DNA from: Phyllostachys edulis
Taxonomy: Eukaryota > Streptophyta > Magnoliopsida > Poales > Poaceae
Reading direction: 5' to 3'
NCBI GenBank assembly: GCA_036346405.1
Contig: CM070562.1
Location: forward strand, 111,450,412 to 111,514,411
Length of the DNA: 64,000 nt
Shown here in pieces: positions 11,857-21,699 of the stretch. The position numbers and the translations under genes are program-made. Position 1 is the stretch's first letter; each line of letters begins with the position of its first letter. The notes below the pieces were generated by a model. The model did not search any database. It was not told the origin of the DNA and saw only the letters and a program-made list of their open reading frames with translations.

Positions 11857-12835
11857 TGTTGGGCCGAAAAGGTGATTAAAGAGGGGTGAATAGGAACACC
11901 TACTCTTTTTTGAGTCCGGTGGTATTCAACTTCCTCTTCACTCTAATAGCTATGAAAACTATAAAGATCAGAAACACAAGAACACATCGGAAGTCCTGTG
12001 TTGAAACCGGAAATCCCCGAGGTCAAAACCTCCTAGTCGGTCTGACCGCCTGCTACAGGGCAAGCGACCCAAGACGATCTCAAATTGATCTAGCTTTCGA
12101 TTCCGAAATCCAAATCCCTCGAGATTTCAACCATAACTCATCAAGAAGATTATGAATCTATTCCAATCGACGGTCGGGACGATTGAAGGCAAGATTTCAT
12201 AAATTTCTTGGATGAGGTCAAGAAGGCACAAAAACCAAGAAAAATTCAAACTTTGATCCAAAAGCTTGCTTGTGGGTGAAAGATGATCAAGATGACTCTA
12301 GATCAATTCACACACATCCTAACAAGTTCGATCACAGCAAAAGACTCAATCAAACCCCTAGAAATACAAAAATATCAAAAGACATCAAAGAGAGAGCAAA
12401 AACAAGATAGAACTCATTTTGGGGCAAACCTTGTTTGAATTGATTCAAGAGATTGTTGGTTTACATCCACTTCACCATAGAAGATAAAAGCTCAACACTT
12501 GAGCACTCGATCAATCCATCTCCCTCAAACTCTAGCCCCCCTCTATCTCTACTTCTCTTAAATCATAAATTAGGATTTCCTAGAGAGAAGTAAGTGCAAA
12601 TACTGCATTCTTCCCTTGTTGGTTTACATCCACTTTACCATAGAAGACAAAAGCTCAACACTTGAGCACTCGATCAATCCATCTCTCTCAAACTCTAGCC
12701 CCCTCTATCTCTACTTCTCTTAAATCATAAATTAGGATTTTCTAGAGAGAAGTAAGTGCAAATACTGCATTCTTCCCTTTTACATCCTCTTTATAGTAGT
12801 AGTAAGATTATGATCATTCACCCATGATCTCCGTA
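11857..12835. mobile_element. LTR-like insert (979 bp) in the LINE, TG...TA ends
   Basis: It starts TGTTGGGCCG and ends CTCCGTA, flanked by GTTTT at 11852-11856 and 12836-12840. Excision restores the LINE frame, which supports these borders. The first line GTGATTAAAGAGGGGTGAAT resembles LTR starts seen in other plants. The right end is TA instead of CA. There is no coding sequence, so it is best read as a solo LTR with a non-canonical end; another 5-bp-TSD element is possible. Confidence 0.7.
12453..12778. repeat. Tandem duplication, 163-bp unit, inside the LTR-like insert
   Basis: TTGTTGGTTTACATCCACTT begins at 12453 and, with one base changed, again at 12616. The copies differ at only a few positions, for example CTTCACC versus CTTTACC and TTTCC versus TTTTC. 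Confidence 0.9.
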
Positions 12836-13375
12836 GTTTTGCCTAGCTAACCAGTAGGGAAAAAAAAGCAGATTGTACACCGACTTAGCTGAATGCTCTC
12901 CCGACGAATTCCATGGCCATATTATCCTGTCTGGCTTGCCCACAAGGCCACAACCAAGCTGAAGCGTTCCAGTGCTCGCCATAGAGAAATTAATCGCCGA
13001 ACTGCCTCCTCGGTGTTTAAAGTACCAACGTCTGTTTTCCAGGTACTGTTACGTAGGGCGTCCCGTACAGTTCTTCTCTTGTGTTTGCTGTCCGAGAAAA
13101 CTAAGGGTGCAATTGATGCTGGTGTCTTGCCATGAAACCATTTTCTTTTCCAGAACTTGGTTGTTGCTCCATCTCCAATCTGCAAACATTTCACGAGCTG
13201 TTCTGCCAGCTGCTAAGGCTAAGCCGACCCATTGCTGGCCGGTGGCTGTTTGCGGCCTGCCAAAGCCATCGTAGGCGAAGAGCAGTGCTTGTGTGATTCA
13301 AGTTGGAGATGCCCAGTCCTCCGTAGCAGGTTGGTCTGCACACATTCTCCCACCCGGGGAAAACTCTCTCGTTTC

Positions 13376-13908
13376 CAAAAAAAAATTCGTTAGGGGGGCA
13401 AAATCACCGGAATTTCGGTTGAAACTTTCGGTGGGTTTTCAAACTGACGCTTGAAATTTGTCCAAATTCAGATGTTGCCAAATTTAGGATGTAATTATTT
13501 GTCCAAATTCAAATATGCGGCGGTGTCCAGAGGAAAGCATGTCTGGCCTTGTCGAGCTGCTTAATGACCCATTTTGGCGGTTGAGTGGCTAGCAGGTAGT
13601 GGATTGGAGAAGCCGACATGACTGTTTTGATGAGAAACTAGCTAGCTAGCCTTCCTAAGTTAGAAGAGTTCTTGTATGCTCTCAAGAAAGAAAATAACAT
13701 ATATTGATCATGAGCATTTTGAGTTATTAATACGTACGTAGGACCCAAACGGCTTTTTAAGTGTTCTAAGCTAAACCTGTGCAGTTTTTTCCTAGCGAGG
13801 GGAGATTACAGAAATAGTTGTTCCTTCTACGTACATGCTATATATACATTTTTAACGGTCTAATTAACTAAGGGTAGCTACATGCATTTGCGCACCTGTT
13901 GATGATGA

Positions 13909-13947
<39 letters not shown>

Positions 13948-14241
13948 AAATGAAAGCATGTTGTACAAGTACAAACACACAATATTGAGCAGCGAGCACA
14001 ACGCAAAAGAAAATCATGATATACGTTCATCACAGCCGTAAACAGTAAAATTCACATTCTTTCCAGAAAATCTTCTTCGCCATTGAAATTTCAACTTAAA
14101 AGAACTGGCTGTTCCTCCCCACGTATTTGTGGGCAAAATTGTGAAGTATATATATATATATATATAGACAGAGAGCTAGAGAGATGGAAGTAATTAAGTA
14201 GAACACATATATACATGCTCCTTTACGAAGCAAAGATTAAT
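13376..14241. other. Intergenic with two TA microsatellites
   Basis: TA runs lie at 13912-13941 and 14147-14166. Repeated GTCCAAATTCA words occur near 13460-13515. No gene was recognised. This is the 3' side of the zinc-finger gene. Confidence 0.55.
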
Positions 14242-14742
14242 TCACGAACCCGCACCACCAAGTCTCAGCTCCAAATCCAACTCCTCCCCTTCGTCATGAT
14301 CGCCATCATCATCCTTCCCGTAGTACTCTCGTCGATCTCCTTCTTTGCCACGACCGGCGCAGTCACGGCCGAACAGCCGCAGCTCCTGCGGCGCACGTTC
14401 GGCATGGAGCAAGCTCCCGCCGGCCGCCGTGGACGCCTCGCTGCCGCTCGCCGGATGAGTTTGTCCGTACCCCATGAACGCCACAAGTGTCTCGTAACTG
14501 CAGGTGCTTCTAGCCGCGTCGGTTGCTACCGCCGGTGTCGCTCTCCCCCGGTCCTTCCGGTGGACGTTCATGTGCCCGCCGAGCGCCTGCGCCGTCGGGA
14601 ACCCCCTCCTGCAGAAGGTGCAGTTGTACGGCTGCCTTGTTCCCTCGCCATCGTCGCCGGGGCTCTTACGTAGCTCCTTGTCGTCGCCACCGCTCGGCGT
14701 TCTTCCACCCTCGTCCTTCCTGTCTTGACTTAGCTGATCCAT
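14242..14742 (-). CDS. Single C2H2 (QALGGH) zinc-finger protein with C-terminal EAR motif
   Basis: An intronless 166-residue protein. One plant C2H2 finger occupies about residues 39-63: NCTFCRRGFPTAQALGGHMN with C41, C44, H57 and H61, and the plant-specific QALGGH. Near the C-terminus LDLELRLG (155-162) is an LxLxL EAR repressor motif, preceded by an acidic Asp/Glu stretch. This layout matches the SUPERMAN/TAC1/RABBIT EARS group, nuclear transcription factors that usually repress genes in meristem, floral or hormone pathways. The start codon precedes the only extended frame and the length fits the family. The gene is isolated, with repeats on both sides. Orthology within the family cannot be fixed by eye. 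Confidence 0.88.
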   Translation of the reverse strand: MDQLSQDRKDEGGRTPSGGDDKELRKSPGDDGEGTRQPYNCTFCRRGFPTAQALGGHMNVHRKDRGRATPAVATDAARSTCSYETLVAFMGYGQTHPASGSEASTAAGGSLLHAERAPQELRLFGRDCAGRGKEGDRREYYGKDDDGDHDEGEELDLELRLGGAGS

Positions 14743-15401
14743 CTCTGTAGATTGATTGTTAGCCAGCCAGATAATAGAGCTAGGGTTTAGGGGGCTTTAG
14801 GCTATTTCTTGGTGATTCTTGGGGGATCTAGTCTCCAGGTCTTCAGATGCAATGCCGATGCTACGGTCAAGCAAGATGAAGAAACGCAAGTGTACGTATT
14901 ATAAGTTTAGTTTTCTAGCTGCCGTGGCCATATTGTCAGAGATTACTGTCTGTTGATGTCTACCTTAGTTTTGTTCTTTTCGTCGTTCTGCCGGCCTCCA
15001 CAGCTTTTACTTTTGTTAACTTGTTTTTGGTTAACTAGCTAGCTTGAGTTGTTTGATCGGTGGCCTGGCCTGGCCTGCAATTAACTGGACTGATTCCACG
15101 CACCTTCTGGTTAAGGTCGCTGCTCCTGACCCCTGAATAATTTGTAAGCTTGTGTTTGGAAGTGTGTGTTTGTTTTGCGAGTCGGTCGTCTAATTATGGT
15201 ATTATTATACGACTTGTTCAACTTCGACGAGCCTAGCTACTTTCAAATGGGAGAAAGTAAATTTAGATGCATAGCATAGTGACTTAATCGAATATCGTAA
15301 TTTCATTTATTTGTGGGACTTACGTGAAGTTACTCTGACGAGAGCCCTTACAGACGCAGCGGCATCCGGCGAGGTTCCGCGGCGGAGGACGGCCGCCAGC
15401 G
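14743..15401. other. Upstream region of the zinc-finger gene
   Basis: AT-rich, non-coding. It should hold the promoter of the minus-strand zinc-finger gene, but I cannot identify a clear TATA box. A short CCTGG repeat is at about 15061-15078. Confidence 0.4.
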
Positions 15402-16020
15402 CGCTTCTATTAGGTGGCGCAGCGCATGCATGTGTGTATTCTCAATTCTCTTCTTTGGATTCTTTTCTACCTTTTTCTTAAAAAAATCCATTTTACAACC
15501 TTGAGCTACAAAACCAAACACACACAAACCTTCAACCAGGCCGTTCAGCTTACCCCGCAGGCTTGAATGAACTCTGCTTGGACGGCTGACTCCAATCAGG
15601 TCCAACCATAGAGATAAGGTGTGACCTCCGTTTAGACGGCTAGGGTTAGTATGGCCTCTCCTTAATGAAAATGAGATTTTCGGATGGTGGTTGTATCCCT
15701 GAATCTGGTTATTTATACTTCCTAGTAACTTACACAGGGCGAACGGCGTCTGTTTAAGGACGGCTGCTTCTATTAGGTGGCGCAGCGCATGCATGTGTGT
15801 ATTCTCAATTCTCTTCTTTTCTCTTCTTTGGATTCTTTTCTATCTTTTTCTTTTAAAAAAGATCCATTTTACAACATTGAACCACAAAACCAAACACAGC
15901 GCAAACCTTCAACCAGACCCCACAGACTTGAGTGAATTCTTAGTCTGTTTGCATGCCGGCGAGGCCCATAATCAACACATTACCGTCTGCTTGGACGGCT
16001 GACTCCAATCAGGCTCACAC
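15402..16020. repeat. Two direct repeats enclosing a Tat-element scrap
   Basis: A block starting CTTCTATTAGGTGGCGCAGC occurs at about 15403 and again at about 15767. Both run through GCATGCATGTGTGTATTC and end near GACGGCTGACTCCAATCAGG. Between them, 15611-15757 matches the Tat element at about 24263-24485 (GAGATAAGGTGTGACC, then CCTCTCCTTAATGAAAATGA and GGTTATTTATACTTCC), with about 60 bp missing. The arrangement resembles a small terminal-repeat element, but no clean TG...CA ends or TSD were found. Confidence 0.6.
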
Positions 16021-16436
16021 CATAGCCTGGCCCTTTCATGCCTCACCTTTTGGTTTCTTGTCCGTCATTGTAAATTACTAGTTGAATACCCGTGTTTTGC
16101 TACGAAACAACAATTGTATGTACATAGGCGTGAGAACAAAGTTATTAAACAAATCAGTTCATGAGGTTGATACTGCATGCAAAATAGGTTCTATTCAAAT
16201 CGTCACTTCTAGAACTATCAAAAGCAGCAACTACACAATGCTAATCGTGTTTTAATTAAATCGTCCCTCCTAATGTGTTTTCTTCCGATTCACAAAATCA
16301 CCAGCTACATATACTGCAGGAGCGCTAACAAATATAAAGTGGAGCTGTTTTTCTCTCGATCCGACGATGTCCATTTTTCCATTAACAAAAATACATTCAC
16401 GACCAAACTATCCATAGATTAATCGGGTATATATAT
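16021..16436. other. Intergenic, no feature recognised
   Basis: AT-rich sequence between the chimeric repeat and the next solo LTR. I see no gene or element ends in it. Confidence 0.5.
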
Positions 16437-19400
16437 TGAAATAACCCAAATTTTTGGGTTTTCAAAATTTTTGCAAGTTTTTCAGTTTGAATTCAAAACT
16501 TTCCCAATTCGGCAAATTTCAGCCCAAAGCCGTTTTCCTTTTTGGGCCTTTCCGCTTTTCCCTTCCGGTGGCGCATTCTTCCCTCGTGCACCTTTCTTCC
16601 TCTTCCTCTTCCTCTTCGGACGCCATCGCCTGACGCCATCGCCTCCTCCTCTCTTGCCACATCACCACCTCCCGCGGCATCAGACCGCCTCTATAGGCTT
16701 TAACCGCATTCTTATCGCCACTCGCCTGTCTCACGCCTTGGCCGCCCATGCCGCCGCCCACACGCCGCGCCCCCATTCGCCCAATCCCTACTCCCACCAC
16801 CTATCCCCGACTATAAAAGCCCACCCTCCGGCTCGCCACTTCCTCATCCCCACCTCCAACACCTCCCACTACCTCCCTCTTCTTCAACGCCGGCAAATTC
16901 GAGCTTTTCCTCCGCCGCCCTCTTCTCAGCCAAGGTGAGCCAGGTTAAATTCGCCGCCTCCCTTCTTCCCTTCCCCTCCACACTTCTTTCCCCCACTTTG
17001 CCCCACCCCAATTCTCACCAGAGACCCGCCGGTGCCGAGCTCCACCGCCGCGTCCTTCACGGCTCACGCCGCCATGCCACCTCAGGCCACCCCACCACCA
17101 CCCCTAAACTCCCCTAGCACCACTGATGCTCCCCCCGCCCCTCCAATTGGCCGGAGCATGGCCGGAGCGCCATCGCACCGCTGCCCTGTCCCGGCCATGC
17201 GCCTCCGCCGCCGCGCGCCCCTTTCTGCACCTCCACAACCCGTCCAAATCCCCAAAATGGGTTCACTTTGACTCCGTGGTGCTCCCCGCACCACTCACTT
17301 CTCTGCTTGCCACCACTGCTGCATGCATTGCCGCCACCACAAGATCTCCTCGCTCGGCCGCTTCAGAGGAAGCGAGCTCTAGCTCGCTTGGTATTAAACC
17401 GAGCCGCGCACAGTGTCGGGCCGAAATGGCCTTTAGGCCTAGCCAATAAAATGGGCTGGCCTTTTACTGTTCACATCATTTTCAGCCTTACACTGTTCAT
17501 CACAATCACTGTTCGCATCACAGTAAAACTAATTACTATTCCTAAAAACCGAAAAATGCATAGTAACACGTTTACGGTTCATTAACTAGAATAGTAACAT
17601 CTAGTTACTGTTCACAACCTATTTTCAGACATAAATAGTAAATTTAACACTATTCATTATCTGACAATTTTCACCTCTGAAACCCTAATTTGACATTATA
17701 TGTCATTTTTTACCATTTCGGGCCCGTGAGTCCATTTCTCCACTCTGTTGAGCCATTTGAAGCTCCAAATAAATACCTACCCTTCGCACCACCTTCCTTT
17801 ATGTTTCTTTTCCGATTTTATTCACTTGCATGTTGTTCCCAACTCATTCCTTGTCGAGCTGGATTTTATTGGGTTTATTTTATTGTATTGCTTCTCGTTA
17901 GGTCACGATTTTGATGGCTAGACTCCAGAAGACACCGAACAAGACCAGTATTTAGAAGATTTTGTACAAGAAGGCAAGTCGCATTCCTTGATCATTTTGA
18001 GCCTATTTTTCATATATTTATATTATTACTTTCATTATTATATTTGTGCCAATTACTTTATTATTGAAATATTACTTTTGAACGCTATGATAATTAGATA
18101 AGTCCTATAACCCCACAGACAAACCCACCTAGCACTTGTAGGCTATATTCACCTTGACAAGGTTAAAATCATTTGTAAGCCATATTCACCTTGACAAGTT
18201 CACATAAAATATTAGCTATATAAGTAGCTGTATCACATGTGTTTACAAATCCTGAAAAGAGTACTGGCGGTTCGCCAATGGTTTTGGTGGAGAGTTGAGG
18301 GTTGTGTCCAGAAAGTTGGACAACCTAATAGACATGTGTTAAAAAGTGAGTTGAAGGTGAGGATGGACAACCACGAGTTGGTGTTGGTCCATTTCCTCAC
18401 TGGAGACAGGTAAGGACAAGAATCTTGTGCCAAGTGACCGACACAGAAAATCACTCAACCACATGCGTGGTCATTACTCCTGCTAAGTACAACGCTTCTC
18501 CGATTGAATATCTATCGACAGTAATCGTTTGTGTGATAGAGTAGTTATGAACAGGTGTGACAGGTGGGCTCAAGGGACACTCTCGTAGTCTACACAACAG
18601 TGAGTGCCGCCACAAGATAGGGGTGCAAGATCCACTGTGGCCGGTGGAGTCTCCCGAGGGTTGTATGGAGTAAAACCTACCGGGTAGAGGCTAGAAAGGT
18701 TGAGGAGTGAAAAAGCTTAATTTGTTATCTCAGCTTAGTCGCACGCTAACGTATTGCGTGTCTATGTTCTGATAGTACGAGCTTGAGATATCTTGTGGGT
18801 AAAGTTGGGCAACTCTGTAGAGTGAATAATTAAATATATTCAAATACGTCATGCTTTCGATTAATGAAGCTGTGTTTTAGGTGATTCAAGTACATGAGGC
18901 ATACGTAGAGTTTTTGAGATGTTAAGTTGGTATGTGATTTGTTGAGAAACCCCTGATGTTATTATTTAATATTGTTTTACTGTTTTAAAGATAAACTGCT
19001 TTAACTCAAAATGCATCCACATATGCCTGATAAGGTAAACCCTAACCATCCATTGAACTCCTTGCATGTAATTATTTAGATTTTTCCATGTGGCTTGTTG
19101 AGTACGGAAGTTGTACTCATTCATGCAAAATCTGTAAATCATCTACAGAAGAAATCTGGGAAAATCCCGAGGATCTTGATGAGGAAGGATTTGGCAGGAT
19201 CACCAGACGGCGGTGATTACAGTTTTTATGTCTCGACCGCGTTCAAGCGTGCCGGTGGTCTGAAGTTTTTTTTGACTTGTATTATATTAACTTTGGGTTT
19301 GGATGACCGTGTCAGTGTAAAAACTGGCTGTTAAGCCTTAATCTTATGTAATAAAAGTCTAGTTTTTATTGTAATCGGAAGCTTGCCTGTGACACTGTTT

Positions 19401-19467
19401 ACTTCGCAACTACACATCCTAGGCAGTTGTGAAGAGTTTAACAGTCCCAAAAATCGGGGCTATTACA
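16437..19467 (+). mobile_element. Solo LTR (3,031 bp)
   Basis: It begins TGAAATAACCC and ends GGGGCTATTACA with the duplication TATAT at 16432-16436 and 19468-19472. There is no gag or pol inside. It shares blocks with the giant LTRs, such as a GGCAAGT...CTTGATCATTTTG segment (about 17973-18000) and a GGGTAAAGTTGGGCAACTC segment (about 18798), so the families are related. A CT-rich leader with a TATA box (16812) suggests plus-strand transcription. The TATAT target is AT-rich and could match by chance, but the LTR termini support it. Confidence 0.82.
16812..16818 (+). promoter_or_regulatory. Putative TATA box of the 3-kb LTR
   Basis: TATAAAA in the context CCCGACTATAAAAGCCC, followed by a pyrimidine-rich leader with CCTCATCCCC. 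This is a typical plant core promoter layout; the start site would be near 16845. Confidence 0.6.
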
Positions 19468-19472
19468 TATAT

Positions 19473-20573
19473 ACTAGAACCTTTTATGATTATTATCAGC
19501 AACTAGTAGACTAGTGGGGCGTGGGGTATTGCGTACCCAAGCCCAGCCACCTCAGCCCTTCATCTCCTACTATCGTTGGCGGTGATTCTGCCATCGCCGA
19601 TCACGGCGGGGATACCGGAGTGGTCACCGCATCCTATTCTGTTTGTGCGTGAGGCCCATGAGCGGCTCAAGCTAGGTCTGGTGGGAGGTGGAGTGGCAGC
19701 TTGTAGCCCAAGTTGAGTGGATCATCCATGGCCTACATTTATAACTGCCAATTGTAGGAAAAACTCACGCGAACACAATGGACACAACGCACACTTTCAC
19801 GTGACACACCACGAAAAAGAACAGACATCATGGTGATGGATCAACACTACACCGCTCTTATACCAATTGTAAGTCGGTCTGAAGAAGAATCAGGACATAT
19901 AACCTCTCCACTAACACATTCAAGTAGGTCACTACCAACGTGGCCCCATCTCCTTCTCTTCCTCTAAAAAAATTCCTAGCTTTGAGCCAGGGTTTCTAGC
20001 GAGCGGGAAGATTCTCCTGTCAAATACTCGAAGCGGTGGTTAAGCTCAGTACACGTCCTGCTTGTTCTATAAGCAACTTATATTTCCATTCTGGTTAATG
20101 GAAATTAAATTGGGGACCTTCCTCTGGCCCCAAAAAAGAAAATGATTGATTCATGTCGCATGACAATCTGAGCTCTGTGTATTAGCCTAGTTTTCGGCAA
20201 TCACCTTCCAATCTTTTCACCGGAGCGGTGGCGACGACGACGGGTGCCCTTAGGGAATGGCGCACATGGAGGCATGCGGTATCCCAGCAGCAAGGTCGGC
20301 GGCGTGCACCCCGCGCGCACGCAGAGGCATGCGGCCATCGGCCAATGATGTTGTGGCCGTGGCGCGCACACGGAGGCATGCGGTACCGGTGGCCCTGTCG
20401 ATCTTGGCGTGCAGGCGCAGAGGCGCATACCAGGTATCTGGAGCAAAGCGGTCAAGACGCACGCGAAGGCATGCGCTCGGCCGGCCGATGGGATAGGTGG
20501 CAATGAACAGTTAAAAAACAGTCTACTAAAAAACAATAACACTAGAATTGAAATCTTAGATCAAAGCAACATA
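19473..20573. other. Intergenic; possible retroelement remnant near 19850-19880
   Basis: On the minus strand about 19850-19870 reads TTGGTATAAGAGC, close to the initiator-tRNA-Met primer site of Copia elements. No Copia protein domains or clear LTR ends follow. The GC-rich stretch 20180-20510 shows repeated GGAGGCATGCGG and related words but no supported gene. Confidence 0.35.
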
Positions 20574-20578
20574 CCAGT

Positions 20579-21251
20579 TGTCGTAGCAGAAAAGACTAGA
20601 CAGTAGAAAAAGGGAACCCCCGGTATCCAAGTGGCCGAAGGATCCTCGGAGAGGGGACTAGTGCCAGGAGAAGTGTATATGTATTAAATGCCTCAAAAAA
20701 GCATGTCTTTCTTACATGGGGGAGAGAGCTATTTATAGCCAACTAACAAGGTACATGAGATTATTATTCTACCCCTAGGAAGGTACTGCCCGTACAGGGA
20801 CTGCAGGGTCTTTTCCTACCCCTATGCATAGCTTTCGAACCATGGTGGGCTTCTATAAACCTGGCTCACCCAGCCAGTGTGTCTAGTCCACTTGTCTTCT
20901 CCATTCGCTCCTGGCAGGGCGACTTCGGGCCCAAGGGGGTCTTGAACGTCCTTGGTGCCCACGAGGTGGCCTTTCGGGGTGCTGGTGGACACCCCCTGCA
21001 GCCTTCGGGCCCTCTTCGGGCCACCTTCAGACTACCTTCGAGGACTTCAGGGGCCCCCTTCGGGGGACTTCGGCTCCCTTCAGGGACTTCGGGCCCCCTT
21101 CGAGGCCCCTCTTGCGGCCTTCGTCCGACCCTTCGGGGTACCTCTGTACCCTTCGGGCGACCCGCGGGGTCCCTCCTATGGCCTCCGGGTCCCCTGGGGG
21201 CTTCTATCCTGTTCGTCGAGTCGCAGGGGCCGGTGGGCTGCCCCTACGACA
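20579..21251 (-). repeat. 3' LTR of the Tat element
   Basis: 673 bp, TGTCGTAGC...CTACGACA. It is longer than its partner, mainly through extra CTTCGGG-type short repeats near 21000-21110. The LTR TATA box (minus strand TATAAATAG) is at 20729-20737. Confidence 0.92.
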
Positions 21252-21263
21252 AGCCCCTCGTGG
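21252..21263 (-). other. Polypurine tract of the Tat element
   Basis: On the minus strand CCACGAGGGGCT directly abuts the 3' LTR; the GAGGGG core is the expected second-strand primer position. Confidence 0.55.
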
Positions 21264-21699
21264 TCGATGTCTTGCTTCGTCATGGCTGAAACCGCACCTT
21301 TCTCCCGGAGGGTCCAGGCACACCGTCCCCTTAGGCCTAGCGAAGCATTGTTTGCACAGGTTCTGGTGATGTACGGGTTGGCCTCGGAGTCGTCCTCGAG
21401 GGGAGGGGGCGTGCCGTGTAGTTGATGACGCTGGCGTCTGCTCGGGCGCTACGCGCCTGTCAGCAATAATGTCGCCCCTTTGGGGAGGGCGTGCGTAGTG
21501 GGTGGTGGTTGTGTATCATAATGGTGCTGGTGGGGTGGTTTCATGGCTACCACGCGTCACGGTGGGATTGGCATGTGGTTCTTCGGTCCCCCCCAATCTG
21601 TCCGTTGGTGTCCCTGGTGGGTATAAATAAGGGGTGACCCCCTGTCCCTATCTTGCTTTCTTGCTTTTGCTCGCTGAACCTCCAAGCTCTGTTTCTTTA

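Larger units (their letters stand above)
11290..13375 (-). pseudogene. LINE (non-LTR retrotransposon) 3' fragment
   Basis: Minus-strand reading gives the C-terminal part of a plant LINE reverse-transcriptase ORF. Recognised pieces are a CRPTCYGGLGISNL-like segment (about 13280-13330), IGDGATTKFWKRKWF (about 13150-13190) and the zinc-binding tail TADNLAKRGLPHNPVSS with C/H residues (about 11770-11850), ending in WWPIWLERNTRVFR. The 5' part is missing. The frame is split by the insert at 11857-12835; without it and one GTTTT copy the two coding halves are in frame. The 3' tail is at the left, near 11290. Probably inactive. LINE assignment is by motif recognition. Confidence 0.8.

Noticed and set aside
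14215..14673. Plus-strand frames across the zinc-finger gene
   Set aside because: They are shadows: only the minus strand shows a C2H2 finger and an EAR motif.
19850..19880. Copia element with a tRNA-Met primer site
   Set aside because: Only a partial primer-site match; no Copia domains or LTR pair, so it was not called as an element.
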